A stretch of 64,000 nt of DNA from Calditrichota bacterium (lineage in GTDB: Bacteria > Zhuqueibacterota > Zhuqueibacteria > Zhuqueibacterales > Geothermadaptataceae), in NCBI GenBank assembly GCA_008501765.1, contig QQUE01000012.1:124001-188000 (forward strand), written 5' to 3'. Positions 1 to 8,774 of the stretch are shown here, in pieces; position 1 is the stretch's first letter; each line of letters opens with the position of its first letter. The notes beneath the pieces are model-generated. The model saw only the letters and a list, made by a program, of their open reading frames with translations, did no database searches and was not told the DNA's origin. Position numbers and translations under genes: made by a program.

Positions 1-1
1 G

Positions 2-658
2 GTACCCCTGGAGTCAACAAAAGTAAACGGTATGACCGACATGGTTATCATCGAAAGCGGCCACAGCATGATGCGCTACAACGAAGACGTGGCCCGGCAA
101 ACAATTGCGTTTTTACGCCATGGAAAATTTTACAGCAAAGGAAATCCAATGGAATTTATAGAACACAGTATTCGTTGGTGCAAAGGCGAAATTTTTGAGG
201 GTCGGCTATTAGCGCTTTTCGGCCTGCTCGTGCTCATTATTTCGATTCTTCTCGGCAAAATGGGCAGCACGCCATTCAGCAAAGCGATGTTTATCCCCAT
301 GGTGCTGGTTGCACTTTTCTGCCTGAGCACCGGATTGACAATGAATTTCAGCAATCAAAAACGGATTGTGCAATTTCAGAAAGAGTACAAAACCGACGCA
401 CAAAATTTCATTGCCAGTGAGAAAAACCGAACCGACACATTCATAAAATGGTACCCGTACACCATGTACATTTTGTCAGCAATTATTATTGCCGGCATCC
501 TGTTTTTTATCTTATTTGGGCCATCTCCGATGTGGCGAGCCATCGGATTGGCGCTGATTTTACTTGGTTTTTCGGGATTGTTTTTAGATCATTTCTCTGA
601 AGAAAGAGCGGATGTTTATCACAAGCATATCGAGGAATATCTCGAAACAAAAAGATAA
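2..658 (+). CDS. Alpha/beta-hydrolase C-terminus in frame with a four-helix membrane protein (5' truncated)
   Basis: The frame is open from base 2. Its first ~40 codons look like the end of a lipase-type alpha/beta-hydrolase: GHSMMRYNEDVARQTIAFLRH carries the expected catalytic His in SGH followed by the last helix. The rest is a ~170-residue protein with four predicted membrane helices (roughly codons 60-78, 86-106, 142-165 and 170-187 counted from the ATG at 32) and a charged C-terminal tail. An ATG at 149 preceded by AAAGGAAA (137-144) could start the membrane protein on its own. So either this is a genuine fusion, or two genes have merged by loss of a stop codon. The hydrolase assignment rests on a short C-terminal piece, and the membrane part has no function I can name. 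Confidence 0.6.
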   Translation, partial: VPLESTKVNGMTDMVIIESGHSMMRYNEDVARQTIAFLRHGKFYSKGNPMEFIEHSIRWCKGEIFEGRLLALFGLLVLIISILLGKMGSTPFSKAMFIPMVLVALFCLSTGLTMNFSNQKRIVQFQKEYKTDAQNFIASEKNRTDTFIKWYPYTMYILSAIIIAGILFFILFGPSPMWRAIGLALILLGFSGLFLDHFSEERADVYHKHIEEYLETKR

Positions 659-987
659 TTTCACACTTTATTTGTATTAAATTTTTGGCCGCCGACTTGC
701 ACAGAATAAACACAGATAAATTTCTTAAGTTCCGGATATCAAGTTAACACTGTGGTGAGTTTACTTTTCAAACTGCGCACCAACCCACCTCCTTCGACTG
801 GCTCAGGAAGGCGCCTGACTTTTGCGAAGAATGATTCACAAAGATGATATGCGAAATAAGGCGCAACGTTTTTGAGCACATCAGAAGTGGGTTTCATGCT
901 GGCTGAGTCAACTTAAATACCGGATTCTTCAGTTTTGAAATGCGGTGAAAATCCATGATAATCCCTGGCTATAAGGAGAGTTGTTCT
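659..987. other. Intergenic, no gene seen
   Basis: About 330 bases without a credible ORF. A short imperfect palindrome lies near 802-823 (CCTTCG...AGGAAGG). The ribosome binding site AAGGAG of the next gene is at 974-979. Nothing else is recognisable. Confidence 0.5.
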
Positions 988-1263
988 ATGTGTCGAAATA
1001 TCAAAACGTTATTCAATTTTGATCCCCCTGCTACAAAGGATGAAATTTATGCATCATCATTGCAATATGTGCGCAAGGTGAGCGGATTTAGAAAGCCATC
1101 AAAACACAATGAAACAACTTTCGAAACTGCCATAAATGAGATTGCACAAATCACCCGACAATTATTAAATTCGCTGGAAACAGATTCTCCGTCAAAAAAT
1201 CGTGAAGAGGAAGCAGCAAAAGCCAAACTCAGGGCACAAAAACGATTTGGTTCCGAAACCTAA
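988..1263 (+). CDS. DUF2277 family protein
   Basis: The 91-residue protein begins MCRNIKTLFNFDPPAT, the hallmark N-terminus of DUF2277, followed by the family's SGFRKPSKHNE segment and a basic, Ala-rich C-terminal helix (EEEAAKAKLRAQKRFG). Length is normal for the family. I chose the ATG at 988 rather than the upstream in-frame ATG at 955 because AAGGAG sits 8 bases before 988 and the family starts at MCRNIK. Function is unknown in the family; the conserved Cys2 next to the start is notable. It stands as a single gene ahead of the Ntn-hydrolase. Confidence 0.85.
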   Translation: MCRNIKTLFNFDPPATKDEIYASSLQYVRKVSGFRKPSKHNETTFETAINEIAQITRQLLNSLETDSPSKNREEEAAKAKLRAQKRFGSET

Positions 1264-1304
1264 TTTTTACTACTTAATAGAATTTTTCGCAATTGGATTT
1301 GACT

Positions 1305-2123
1305 ATGAAGAAAATAATTCTTGCCCTCATTTTTACCTTCTATTTTCCCGGATACACGCCACTTCAGGCCTGTTCTGTCGTCTATTTCGTCGATAAAAAG
1401 AGCGGCAAAATTTATGTCGCCAACAACGAAGATTTTTGGTACGACACCAAAGCCATAATTCAAATCATGCCGAAATCAAAAAAGAAGCTGGCGCGTTTGT
1501 GGTACGGCTGGGACGATTTTGCCCAGGGCGGCGTCAATGAGGCCGGGCTTTTTTTTGATGGCGCTGTAACCCCCGAACAAAACATGCCTGACGGATTCCA
1601 TAAACCGAAAGGCAATTTGGGCGATGACCTGCTGGCGCACTGCGCGACGGTTCAACAGGCAATTGACTTTTTCGAAGAAAAGAAAGTCGCGCTCACGAAT
1701 GCCCACATCATGTTCGGCGACAGTTCAGGAAATTCAGCAATTGTTGAATGGATCGATGGCGAACGTAAAATAATTTACCAATCGGGCAATTATCAAATTA
1801 TGACCAATTTTCTTCTCTCCGACACCACCCGCGGAAATTACCCGTGTTACCGCTATAATTTAATCGAAAAAGCGATCGGCGATTTAAATAAATCAGCACC
1901 TGAAATTTCTCTGCGTGAAGTTGGCAACACGGTTGCCGGTGCCGTGCAAGTACCCCGGGAAGTTGAAAATGGCAAAATCGGTGGCACACTTTATTCGTCT
2001 TTTATAAATATTTCGGACATGGAATTCATATTGGTTTTCAAATTAGACAACACAAAAATTACCAAACTCGATCTAAACGAAGAGTTTGCCCGAAAAAAGA
2101 AACGAAAAATTAAACTGAGATAA
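1305..2123 (+). CDS. Secreted Ntn-hydrolase (choloylglycine hydrolase / acyl-transferase-like)
   Basis: The protein has a signal peptide (residues 1-22) followed directly by Cys23 in QACSVVYFVDKKSGKIYVANNEDF. This arrangement is typical of the N-terminal-nucleophile amidohydrolases of the C45/C59 type, in which Cys becomes residue 1 after processing, with the NED motif nearby. Later conserved-looking pieces are GGVNEAGLFFDG and GDSSGNSAIVEW. Such enzymes cleave linear amide (C-N) bonds; the substrate cannot be read from sequence. Export to the periplasm is predicted. An ATG at 1293 (MDLT) is in frame, but 1305 (MKKII) gives a clean signal peptide. A lipobox is unlikely because the residue two before Cys is Gln. 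Confidence 0.75.
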   Translation: MKKIILALIFTFYFPGYTPLQACSVVYFVDKKSGKIYVANNEDFWYDTKAIIQIMPKSKKKLARLWYGWDDFAQGGVNEAGLFFDGAVTPEQNMPDGFHKPKGNLGDDLLAHCATVQQAIDFFEEKKVALTNAHIMFGDSSGNSAIVEWIDGERKIIYQSGNYQIMTNFLLSDTTRGNYPCYRYNLIEKAIGDLNKSAPEISLREVGNTVAGAVQVPREVENGKIGGTLYSSFINISDMEFILVFKLDNTKITKLDLNEEFARKKKRKIKLR

Positions 2124-2159
2124 TTATCAGAAATTTATCCGAAAATAGGAGATGAGACC

Positions 2160-2522
2160 GTGCTGCGGCCAAAAGAAATTGTTCAAAAATGGGTGGAAGT
2201 ATTTAACAGCGCCGATGCCCGAATGATTACGGAATTTTATGCCGACGACGCTGTTAATCATCAGGTGACTGATTCGCCAGTCATTGGAAAAGCCGCTATC
2301 CGCGAAATGTTCGAACGCGAATTCGCGCAGGCCAAAATGGTGTGCATTATCGAAAATATTTTTGAAGATGGCGATTGGGCGATATTGGAATGGAAGGATC
2401 CTGTTGGTCTGCGTGGCTGCGGATTTTTTCACGTGAAAAATGGCAAAATAATTTTTCAGAGGGGCTATTGGGATAAGCTGTCTTTTCTGCGATTGCATAA
2501 CCTTCCTATGCCCCAAAATTAA
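2160..2522 (+). CDS. SnoaL/NTF2-like protein
   Basis: A 120-residue soluble protein with the alpha+beta pattern of the SnoaL-like/NTF2 fold: an N-terminal helix (VQKWVEVFNSADA), FYADDAVNHQV, IGKAAIREMFE, then strands ending in VKNGKIIFQRGYWDKLSFL. These small cones act as isomerases, hydrolases or ligand-binding domains, and no reaction can be assigned here. It starts with GTG at 2160; AGGAG at 2147-2151 gives an 8-base spacer. An out-of-frame ATG at 2153 soon meets a stop. It is 36 bases downstream of the Ntn-hydrolase, so cotranscription is plausible. Confidence 0.8.
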   Translation: MLRPKEIVQKWVEVFNSADARMITEFYADDAVNHQVTDSPVIGKAAIREMFEREFAQAKMVCIIENIFEDGDWAILEWKDPVGLRGCGFFHVKNGKIIFQRGYWDKLSFLRLHNLPMPQN

Positions 2523-3039
2523 TATCCTGTATTTCCTTTTTTAATGCCACTAAACTAAACAGAAAATTACCCAAAAAACTATCCGGATTTTTGCAGGCTT
2601 GCAGGTATCAATTGAGTAGAATCGACCGTAGATTTATCTGTACTAATTTTATTGCTATTGCAGAAATTAATTCTTATAGTTTTCAGTCTGAGAAAAAAGC
2701 AGGCCAGGCATCGGGCTGGCCAAGGCCTATTTTCACTTCCCATTCCGCCACACGCTCACTGCGCCCAACTTTCACTTGCGCCGGTTCCAGATCAGAGCCA
2801 CCTATTCTATCCTGACCGTTTCTCTAAAGTATTTATTTGTACCAATTATCATCTTTTGATGTATCAGAGAAAGTCCACGAATCTGAAGAGCCTGTTCGAG
2901 CTCAATTCGCTGTCCCCATCATCGAAAGGAGGTCATTGCAGTGGATTGTCCCATTATTCCCACTCGCCGGATGGGCACGAATTGAAATCATATTCTATTT
3001 TTCAAAAGCGTTTACGAACAAAATTTATAAGGAGAAGTC
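2523..3039. other. Long intergenic before the first T9SS cargo gene
   Basis: Roughly 515 bases. Open frames here (for example across 2652-3143) lack coding character and overlap a well-supported gene start. A small hairpin GGCCAG...CTGGCC lies near 2702-2722. The strong Shine-Dalgarno AAGGAG at 3029-3034 belongs to the next gene. No RNA family was recognised. Confidence 0.5.
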
Positions 3040-5598
3040 ATGAAGTATTCCCTGCCGTTTTTCGTTATGTTTTCGCTTGCATGTTTATTGGTAAATCCCT
3101 CGAATTCTTATTCACAATCCGCATCGTCCATTCTATCTTTTGAAATGATTTCAAATGGCAACGGTTTGATCAATGATGTCATCGGATTTGACATGACGAC
3201 CGCACCAACTGATTATGGCGCTTATTCCGCCGATTGGTACCGGGATGTCTTGTTGGGTTCGGGATCGGTTCTCGGCCTTCCAAATGGTATGCAGGCGTCG
3301 GGTGGCTGGTATTTTATAGTAGCCGGTTCTGCCGCAATACAAGACTATGAGAGCGCACTTAACCGATGGACCAGGAACGGTTCGCGAGATGATATTCTGG
3401 ATGGAAACACGTATGAAATTCGCTTTACGGAGAATGGAGCAAAAGCACAAATGGCGTTTACTACACAAACACTCGTCGATGTTCCTTTCGAAATTTGGCG
3501 GATTGCCGTACTGCCAACTGAAACAAACCGCGATATACGGATGATCCCATGGATTTATGATGACAATGGTGATGATACATTCAACTTTAAGCTGGACCAC
3601 CAGGCAGCGGATGGAGATGATGACCCGTATTCTGATTGGATATATTTTGTTCTTCCGGATGACGACAGCCCCGGGCAAAGCGGATACGATCAGTTTGTTC
3701 AGGACGTCATGAATGGAACATATAACTTCGGCGGCCAGGAACATTTAGCCCGCTTAATCCTGATGAACTGGAATCAACATCAGGGCGAGAGTTTTCCCGG
3801 GGCAGGTGATGGGCCCATCAATATCATGCCGGAAAAAGGGACTATATTCAGAATATCCTTTGAACCCCGTAATGCCAGGAATATTGTTATCGACATAAAA
3901 CCCGGCAGCGATCCGAACTCGATCAATTGTGATAATGATAAAGGAATTATTCCCGTTGCCATCCTGACGACAGATGATTTTAATGCAACCGAAGTTTATC
4001 CGCCCTCCGTTACTTTCGGACCAAACAAAGCTCAAGATATGCACGGTAACGGCCAACTTGAAGATGTCGACGACGATGGCGACCTGGATATGTTGTTTCA
4101 TTTCCGGCTTGCTGAGACCGGCATCCAGGCTAACAATGATTACCCTATATTAGAAGGGCAGAGTATTTATGGCAGGTATTTTTTCGGCTCCGATGCCATC
4201 CGTTGTGTTCCGATGTTAGCTGATTGCGAAAAAAAATTGGACGATCCCGGTGTGCATGACAGAAATAACGTAAGACTGCTTGTTGGCTCTGATGGGCGAA
4301 TTGCCCAAAACGATAGTATTGCAGCCCATGCCTATTTTCCTAAAAATACTTGTGACCAGTACATTTACTCTGCCGGACCTTCCATCGGGGGCAAGATCAA
4401 CGGCACACCCATCGTTGCCCATGCTCCATTTCGCAGTGAATTTGTTCCCAGCGAAATCGGTGATTCAGGTGAAATTTTCCGGGTATTTAACAGTACACTT
4501 CCCAAAGAAAAGAAAATCTGGCCGCCCGAATTTAGCCAGCTCGATGGCACCCCAATTATCGTTGGGCAAGCAGAAAATCTGGTGGTGCAATACAATGATC
4601 TTTATGGTCCGCAGCGTGGGGATCAACCCATCCCACTTGGAGTCGAGATCCGGCAACGCAGCCTCGCTTTCAACGATATTGGAATAGACAATGCGCTGAT
4701 TTTTATTTGGGAAATCACCAATATTTCGGGGCAGTTTATCGAAGATGCTGCTTTTGGCTTTTGGTGTGATGCGGATGTTGGCAATCTAACATCCGCAAGT
4801 GATGACCGCACAAGCGTTGTCAACGACATAGCCATTACGTGGGATCATGATTTCTCAGTCGGTAATTTTAAGGAAAAACCTTCGATTGTGGGTTTTCATT
4901 TCCTGGAAACACCTGGTAATCTTGGTGTTGCTAATTATGCAGCATTTGTAAATGGTGGACCAAATCAAGAATCTCGTGAGGACAGCGCACAGTATAATTT
5001 CCTCACTGGCGCCAATCAATTTGAAACAGACCTGACGAGGGACATTCGTATGTTGCTTTCAACCGGTACTTTCGATCTTTCTGATGGCGAAAGTGTCGTG
5101 GTCGCGGGCGCATTGATATTCGGGCAGGTCCCGGAAGGAACAACATTTCTGGCAACCGATCCCGATTATCCATTCCGTCCCGATCCCTCGGATCCAATAT
5201 TGGCTGATCTACTGAACACGCAGAGTTTAGTGCACCAGTTTTACGATCAAAATCTGCAGGGAACCGGTTTGCCGAAACGAACTGCAGCCGAAAAAACAAC
5301 GAGTCCGGATTTGGTTCCAAATCAATTTGCACTGCATCAAAACTATCCCAATCCTTTTAATCCAGAGACAGAAATCCGTTTCGAACTTCCTGAAGCAAGT
5401 CATGTTGTTCTAAAAATATTCAATCCGCTTGGTCAGGAAATCCGGACACTCGTAAGCAAATCGTATCCAGCAGGCTATCACAGCGTTCGCTGGGATGGCA
5501 AAGATAACTCCGGAAACATCCCCGCCAGTGGTGTGTACATCTATCAAATAAAAGCCGGTGAATTTGTTGCTGTGAAAAAGATGACACCATTGCGGTAA
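3040..5598 (+). CDS. Secreted T9SS cargo protein with C-terminal type A sorting domain
   Basis: An 852-residue protein with a signal peptide (about 1-25). The N-terminal half contains acidic Gly/Asp-rich segments, including DVDDDGDLDM, that resemble Ca-binding loops. A central Cys-containing module follows (MLADCEKKLDDPG). The C-terminal ~90 residues form a T9SS sorting domain: FALHQNYPNPFNPETEIRFELP, VVLKIFNPLGQEIRTL, RWDGKDNSGNIPASGVYIY and the basic end VKKMTPLR. Such domains send proteins through the type IX pore to the cell surface or medium. The catalytic or binding role of the body is unknown. The start is supported by AAGGAG 6 bases upstream, and a symmetric terminator follows the stop. 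Confidence 0.8.
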   Translation: MKYSLPFFVMFSLACLLVNPSNSYSQSASSILSFEMISNGNGLINDVIGFDMTTAPTDYGAYSADWYRDVLLGSGSVLGLPNGMQASGGWYFIVAGSAAIQDYESALNRWTRNGSRDDILDGNTYEIRFTENGAKAQMAFTTQTLVDVPFEIWRIAVLPTETNRDIRMIPWIYDDNGDDTFNFKLDHQAADGDDDPYSDWIYFVLPDDDSPGQSGYDQFVQDVMNGTYNFGGQEHLARLILMNWNQHQGESFPGAGDGPINIMPEKGTIFRISFEPRNARNIVIDIKPGSDPNSINCDNDKGIIPVAILTTDDFNATEVYPPSVTFGPNKAQDMHGNGQLEDVDDDGDLDMLFHFRLAETGIQANNDYPILEGQSIYGRYFFGSDAIRCVPMLADCEKKLDDPGVHDRNNVRLLVGSDGRIAQNDSIAAHAYFPKNTCDQYIYSAGPSIGGKINGTPIVAHAPFRSEFVPSEIGDSGEIFRVFNSTLPKEKKIWPPEFSQLDGTPIIVGQAENLVVQYNDLYGPQRGDQPIPLGVEIRQRSLAFNDIGIDNALIFIWEITNISGQFIEDAAFGFWCDADVGNLTSASDDRTSVVNDIAITWDHDFSVGNFKEKPSIVGFHFLETPGNLGVANYAAFVNGGPNQESREDSAQYNFLTGANQFETDLTRDIRMLLSTGTFDLSDGESVVVAGALIFGQVPEGTTFLATDPDYPFRPDPSDPILADLLNTQSLVHQFYDQNLQGTGLPKRTAAEKTTSPDLVPNQFALHQNYPNPFNPETEIRFELPEASHVVLKIFNPLGQEIRTLVSKSYPAGYHSVRWDGKDNSGNIPASGVYIYQIKAGEFVAVKKMTPLR

Positions 5599-5614
5599 AT
5601 CCGTAATTTATTTC

Positions 5615-5647
5615 AAAAGGCCACAGCCACAGTGGTCGTGGCCTTTT
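5615..5647. terminator. Bidirectional rho-independent terminator
   Basis: AAAAGGCCAC...GTGGCCTTTT forms a 10-bp perfect outer stem with A and T tracts on either side. It lies between the convergent T9SS gene (stop 5598) and the RND pump (stop 5664), so it can serve both strands. Confidence 0.8.
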
Positions 5648-5663
5648 GCTCAATTTTGTGCAA

Positions 5664-8600
5664 TTAATTTTTAATCCTGACACCCCACTTTTCAAAGAGC
5701 ACAGGGATAACAATCATATTTAACAATGTTGCAGTCAAGAGTCCACCAAGGATGACAATCGACATTGGTGCCTGAATTTCGCTGCCGGGTTGATCCATAG
5801 CCAGGGCCAACGGCAACAGGGCCAAACCGGTTGTCAAAGCTGTCATCATAATTGGATTAAGCCGCTCGGAAGAACCCTGCACAACGGCTTCCCGCAATGA
5901 TTTATCTTCGACTTCCATCAAATAGTTGTAGTGGGAAACCATAATAATTCCATTGCGCACCGCAATGCCGAACAGGGTTATAAAACCAACCATTGAGGCA
6001 ATGGTTATAATTCCTTCACTAAAAAACAAGGCAATAACGCCACCTATTAGAGCCAGTGGCAGGTTGACCATGACCAAAAACGATTGGCGGAAATTGCCAA
6101 ACTCTAAATATAAAGCCACAAAAATCGCAAGAATTGACAGAATACTGAGCAAGGTAATTGTTCTGGTTGCCTCCGCTGCACTTTCAAACTGACCACCGTA
6201 CTCCACATAATAGCCTTGCGGTAAAACGACATTTTCTCCAATTTTGTTTTTAATATCATCCACGACACTGAGCAGATCGCGATCCGCTACATTGGCCTGC
6301 ACGACAATCTTGCGCTGCACATTTTCACGGCTGATATAATTGGGGCCTTTATCCACCTGAATATCTGTAACCATTTTTAACGGTACTTGTGCTCCAGTTG
6401 GTGTATCGATGAGAGAATTGCGAACAGCATCCAAATCGCTTCGAAATTGAGGCGCATATCGCACTACCAGGTCATGCCGATTCTGGCCATCATAAACTTG
6501 TGAGACAGGCAGACCTAAAAATGCAATATCAATCATTTCATCCACATCGGCAGCAGTGAGACCAAACAGGGTGAGATTATCGCGATTGACTTTCAGGCGC
6601 ACCTGTGGCACGTCAGTTTGCTGATCTTTGGAAAGGTCAACAATGCCTTCAATATCTTTCATCTGCGTCTCGATCTGGTCAGCCAGACTACGGAGTTTGT
6701 ACAAATCGGGCCCGAATATTTTTATCGCGATATTCGCCCGTGTCCCGGATAGCATGTGATCAATACGATGGCTGATGGGCTGGCCGATAGCGATTATTGT
6801 ACCTGGTACTATGGAAAGATCCGTGCGCAGTTCTTCTAAAAGCTCCTTTTTTTTAATTTGAGATAAATCAATCTGCACTTCCATTTCATGTGCGTGGGAT
6901 CCCATAGAATGCTCATCTAATTCGGTGCGCCCGGTCCGGCGTGCGGTAGATTTTACGGCTGGGTGGGAAAGGAGTATAGTCTCAACCATTTGCCCGATTT
7001 TATCCGATTCTTCCAGTGAGGTACCAGGAACAGTTGCCATGCTGATATTAAACGTACCTTCATTAAATTCCGGCAAAAATGAACGGCCTAAAAAGGGCAG
7101 TGTAGCAAGCACAGCAAAGATCAGTAGCACCGCCATTACTATAATAAACCCACTTCGCTGTAATGCCCAATCCAAGCTTGGGCGATACACATTTTTTAAG
7201 GTCCGCACAATCCAGGGTTCGCGTTCTTCCCGCATTCCAGTTTTGCGCAGCAAAAATGAACTCAGCGCAGGGGTCACAGTTACAGCAACCAACAGCGAAG
7301 AAAAGATTGAAACTACGTAGGCCAATCCGAGTGGTCGCAACATCCGCCCTTCAACGCCACTTAAAAAAAACAAAGGCAGGAAAACGACGATGATAATAAA
7401 AGTGGCCATGACTATCGGCGTGCGAATTTCAGCTGAAGCGTCGCTCACCACGTCAAAAAAGGGCCGTTGCTCAGCCGTGGGTTTTATTGCATTTTGCCGC
7501 AGACGCCGGTGCACATTTTCTACGTAGATAATAGCATCATCAACAAGCACACCGATGGCGATGGCCAGCCCGCCAAGGGTCATGGTATTCACGGTCAAAT
7601 CGAGCATTTTAAGCACCAGCATAGTCATTATCAGTGATAATGGTATGGCCGTAATTGATATTATTACCGTGCGCGCGTTGGCTAAAAAGAGCATTAAAAT
7701 AATAATGACCAAAATAGCGCCATCACGCAACGCTGCCACCACATTTTCAATCGCCAGATTTATAAAATCTGATTGTTTGAAAATATCCGTGTGCAGGGTA
7801 ATATCGGAAGGTAAGGTTGTTTTTGATTCCGCAAGCACCAATTCAATCCGTCCGGTCAATTCCATCGTGTTTGCATCCGGCTGTTTGCTGATAACAAGCA
7901 TAATGCCGCGGTGATTATTAATGGAAGCTTCACCCAGCTTGGTTGCTGCTGTAATTTTAACTTTAGCAACTTCGCCCAGCAGCAATGGAACACCATCACG
8001 CATAGTAACGACTGTATTTTCAAGTTGGCTTATATTTTCGATGCGCCCCAGTCCACGGATCAAATACTCCTTGCCGGACTGCACAAAAATACCGCCAGCT
8101 GCATTAACATTCGTCCGCGCTACTGCCAGCAATATCTGGTCAAGGCTCAGGTGATAATTTTTCAATTGCCAGGGGTCGATCTGCACCTGATATTGTTTTG
8201 TCTCGCCGCCATAAACTAGCACCTGAGCCACGCCGGGCACAGCCAGAATTCGGCGGCGCAAGTTGAAATCGGCAATCGTTCGCAGGTCCATCGCTGAAGT
8301 GCTGTCACTGGTCAATCCAACCAGCATTATCTCGCCCATAATTGAGGTAACCGGAGCAAGAATAGGTTGATCGACGCCAACAGGCAATGCATTTTGCAAA
8401 CCTTGAATTTTTTCGTTAACTATTTGTCGGGCCTTGAAAATATCTGTTCCCCATTCAAATTCAACCCAAATTGTAGATAATCCTTGAATCGATGTCGATC
8501 GTACACGCCGAACACCGGAAGCTCCATTTACGGCTGTCTCTAATGGAAAAGTGACTAACATTTCTACTTCCTCGGGTGCAAAACCATGGGCTTCCGTTAA

Positions 8601-8747
8601 AAGAGTTACGGTGGGGGCGGTCAGGTCCGGAAACACATCTACCGGTAATTGAAACGTTATAATTGCTCCGGTAATAAAAAAAGACAGCGCCGCCAGCAAA
8701 ACGATCAGTCTGTTTTTGAGACTGATCTGCATTAATTTATCAAGCAT
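5664..8747 (-). CDS. Heavy-metal efflux RND pump, inner-membrane component (CusA/CzcA-like)
   Basis: 1027 residues, normal for the HME-RND family. The N-terminal helix is followed by FPDLTAPTVTLLTEAHG and the porter segments. Helix 4 carries the proton-relay acids Asp403, Asp404 and Glu410 in VLVDDAIIYVENVHRR. By eye alignment with CusA, Met570 and Met622 match the metal-site Met573 and Met623, while the Met672 position is His664, followed by Met665 (RIDHMLSG). A His-rich stretch HSMGSHAHEME precedes Met622. The pump would export a metal ion from periplasm or cytosol with the adaptor and channel encoded just upstream. Cu(I)/Ag(I) or a mixed-specificity ion is plausible; the exact metal is not proven. 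AAAAGG precedes the ATG. It is the last gene of the operon, ending at a terminator. Confidence 0.9.
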   Translation of the reverse strand: MLDKLMQISLKNRLIVLLAALSFFITGAIITFQLPVDVFPDLTAPTVTLLTEAHGFAPEEVEMLVTFPLETAVNGASGVRRVRSTSIQGLSTIWVEFEWGTDIFKARQIVNEKIQGLQNALPVGVDQPILAPVTSIMGEIMLVGLTSDSTSAMDLRTIADFNLRRRILAVPGVAQVLVYGGETKQYQVQIDPWQLKNYHLSLDQILLAVARTNVNAAGGIFVQSGKEYLIRGLGRIENISQLENTVVTMRDGVPLLLGEVAKVKITAATKLGEASINNHRGIMLVISKQPDANTMELTGRIELVLAESKTTLPSDITLHTDIFKQSDFINLAIENVVAALRDGAILVIIILMLFLANARTVIISITAIPLSLIMTMLVLKMLDLTVNTMTLGGLAIAIGVLVDDAIIYVENVHRRLRQNAIKPTAEQRPFFDVVSDASAEIRTPIVMATFIIIVVFLPLFFLSGVEGRMLRPLGLAYVVSIFSSLLVAVTVTPALSSFLLRKTGMREEREPWIVRTLKNVYRPSLDWALQRSGFIIVMAVLLIFAVLATLPFLGRSFLPEFNEGTFNISMATVPGTSLEESDKIGQMVETILLSHPAVKSTARRTGRTELDEHSMGSHAHEMEVQIDLSQIKKKELLEELRTDLSIVPGTIIAIGQPISHRIDHMLSGTRANIAIKIFGPDLYKLRSLADQIETQMKDIEGIVDLSKDQQTDVPQVRLKVNRDNLTLFGLTAADVDEMIDIAFLGLPVSQVYDGQNRHDLVVRYAPQFRSDLDAVRNSLIDTPTGAQVPLKMVTDIQVDKGPNYISRENVQRKIVVQANVADRDLLSVVDDIKNKIGENVVLPQGYYVEYGGQFESAAEATRTITLLSILSILAIFVALYLEFGNFRQSFLVMVNLPLALIGGVIALFFSEGIITIASMVGFITLFGIAVRNGIIMVSHYNYLMEVEDKSLREAVVQGSSERLNPIMMTALTTGLALLPLALAMDQPGSEIQAPMSIVILGGLLTATLLNMIVIPVLFEKWGVRIKN

Positions 8748-8774
8748 ATTTTTTCCTTTTTACAATTTTTCAAC

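Noticed and set aside
1305-2123. Lipoprotein call for the Ntn-hydrolase
   Set aside because: LQAC is a poor lipobox, and the Cys is better explained as the catalytic N-terminal nucleophile.
2652-3143. 163-codon ORF upstream of and overlapping the first T9SS gene
   Set aside because: Wrong composition, no ribosome site and it overlaps a gene with a strong start and signal peptide.
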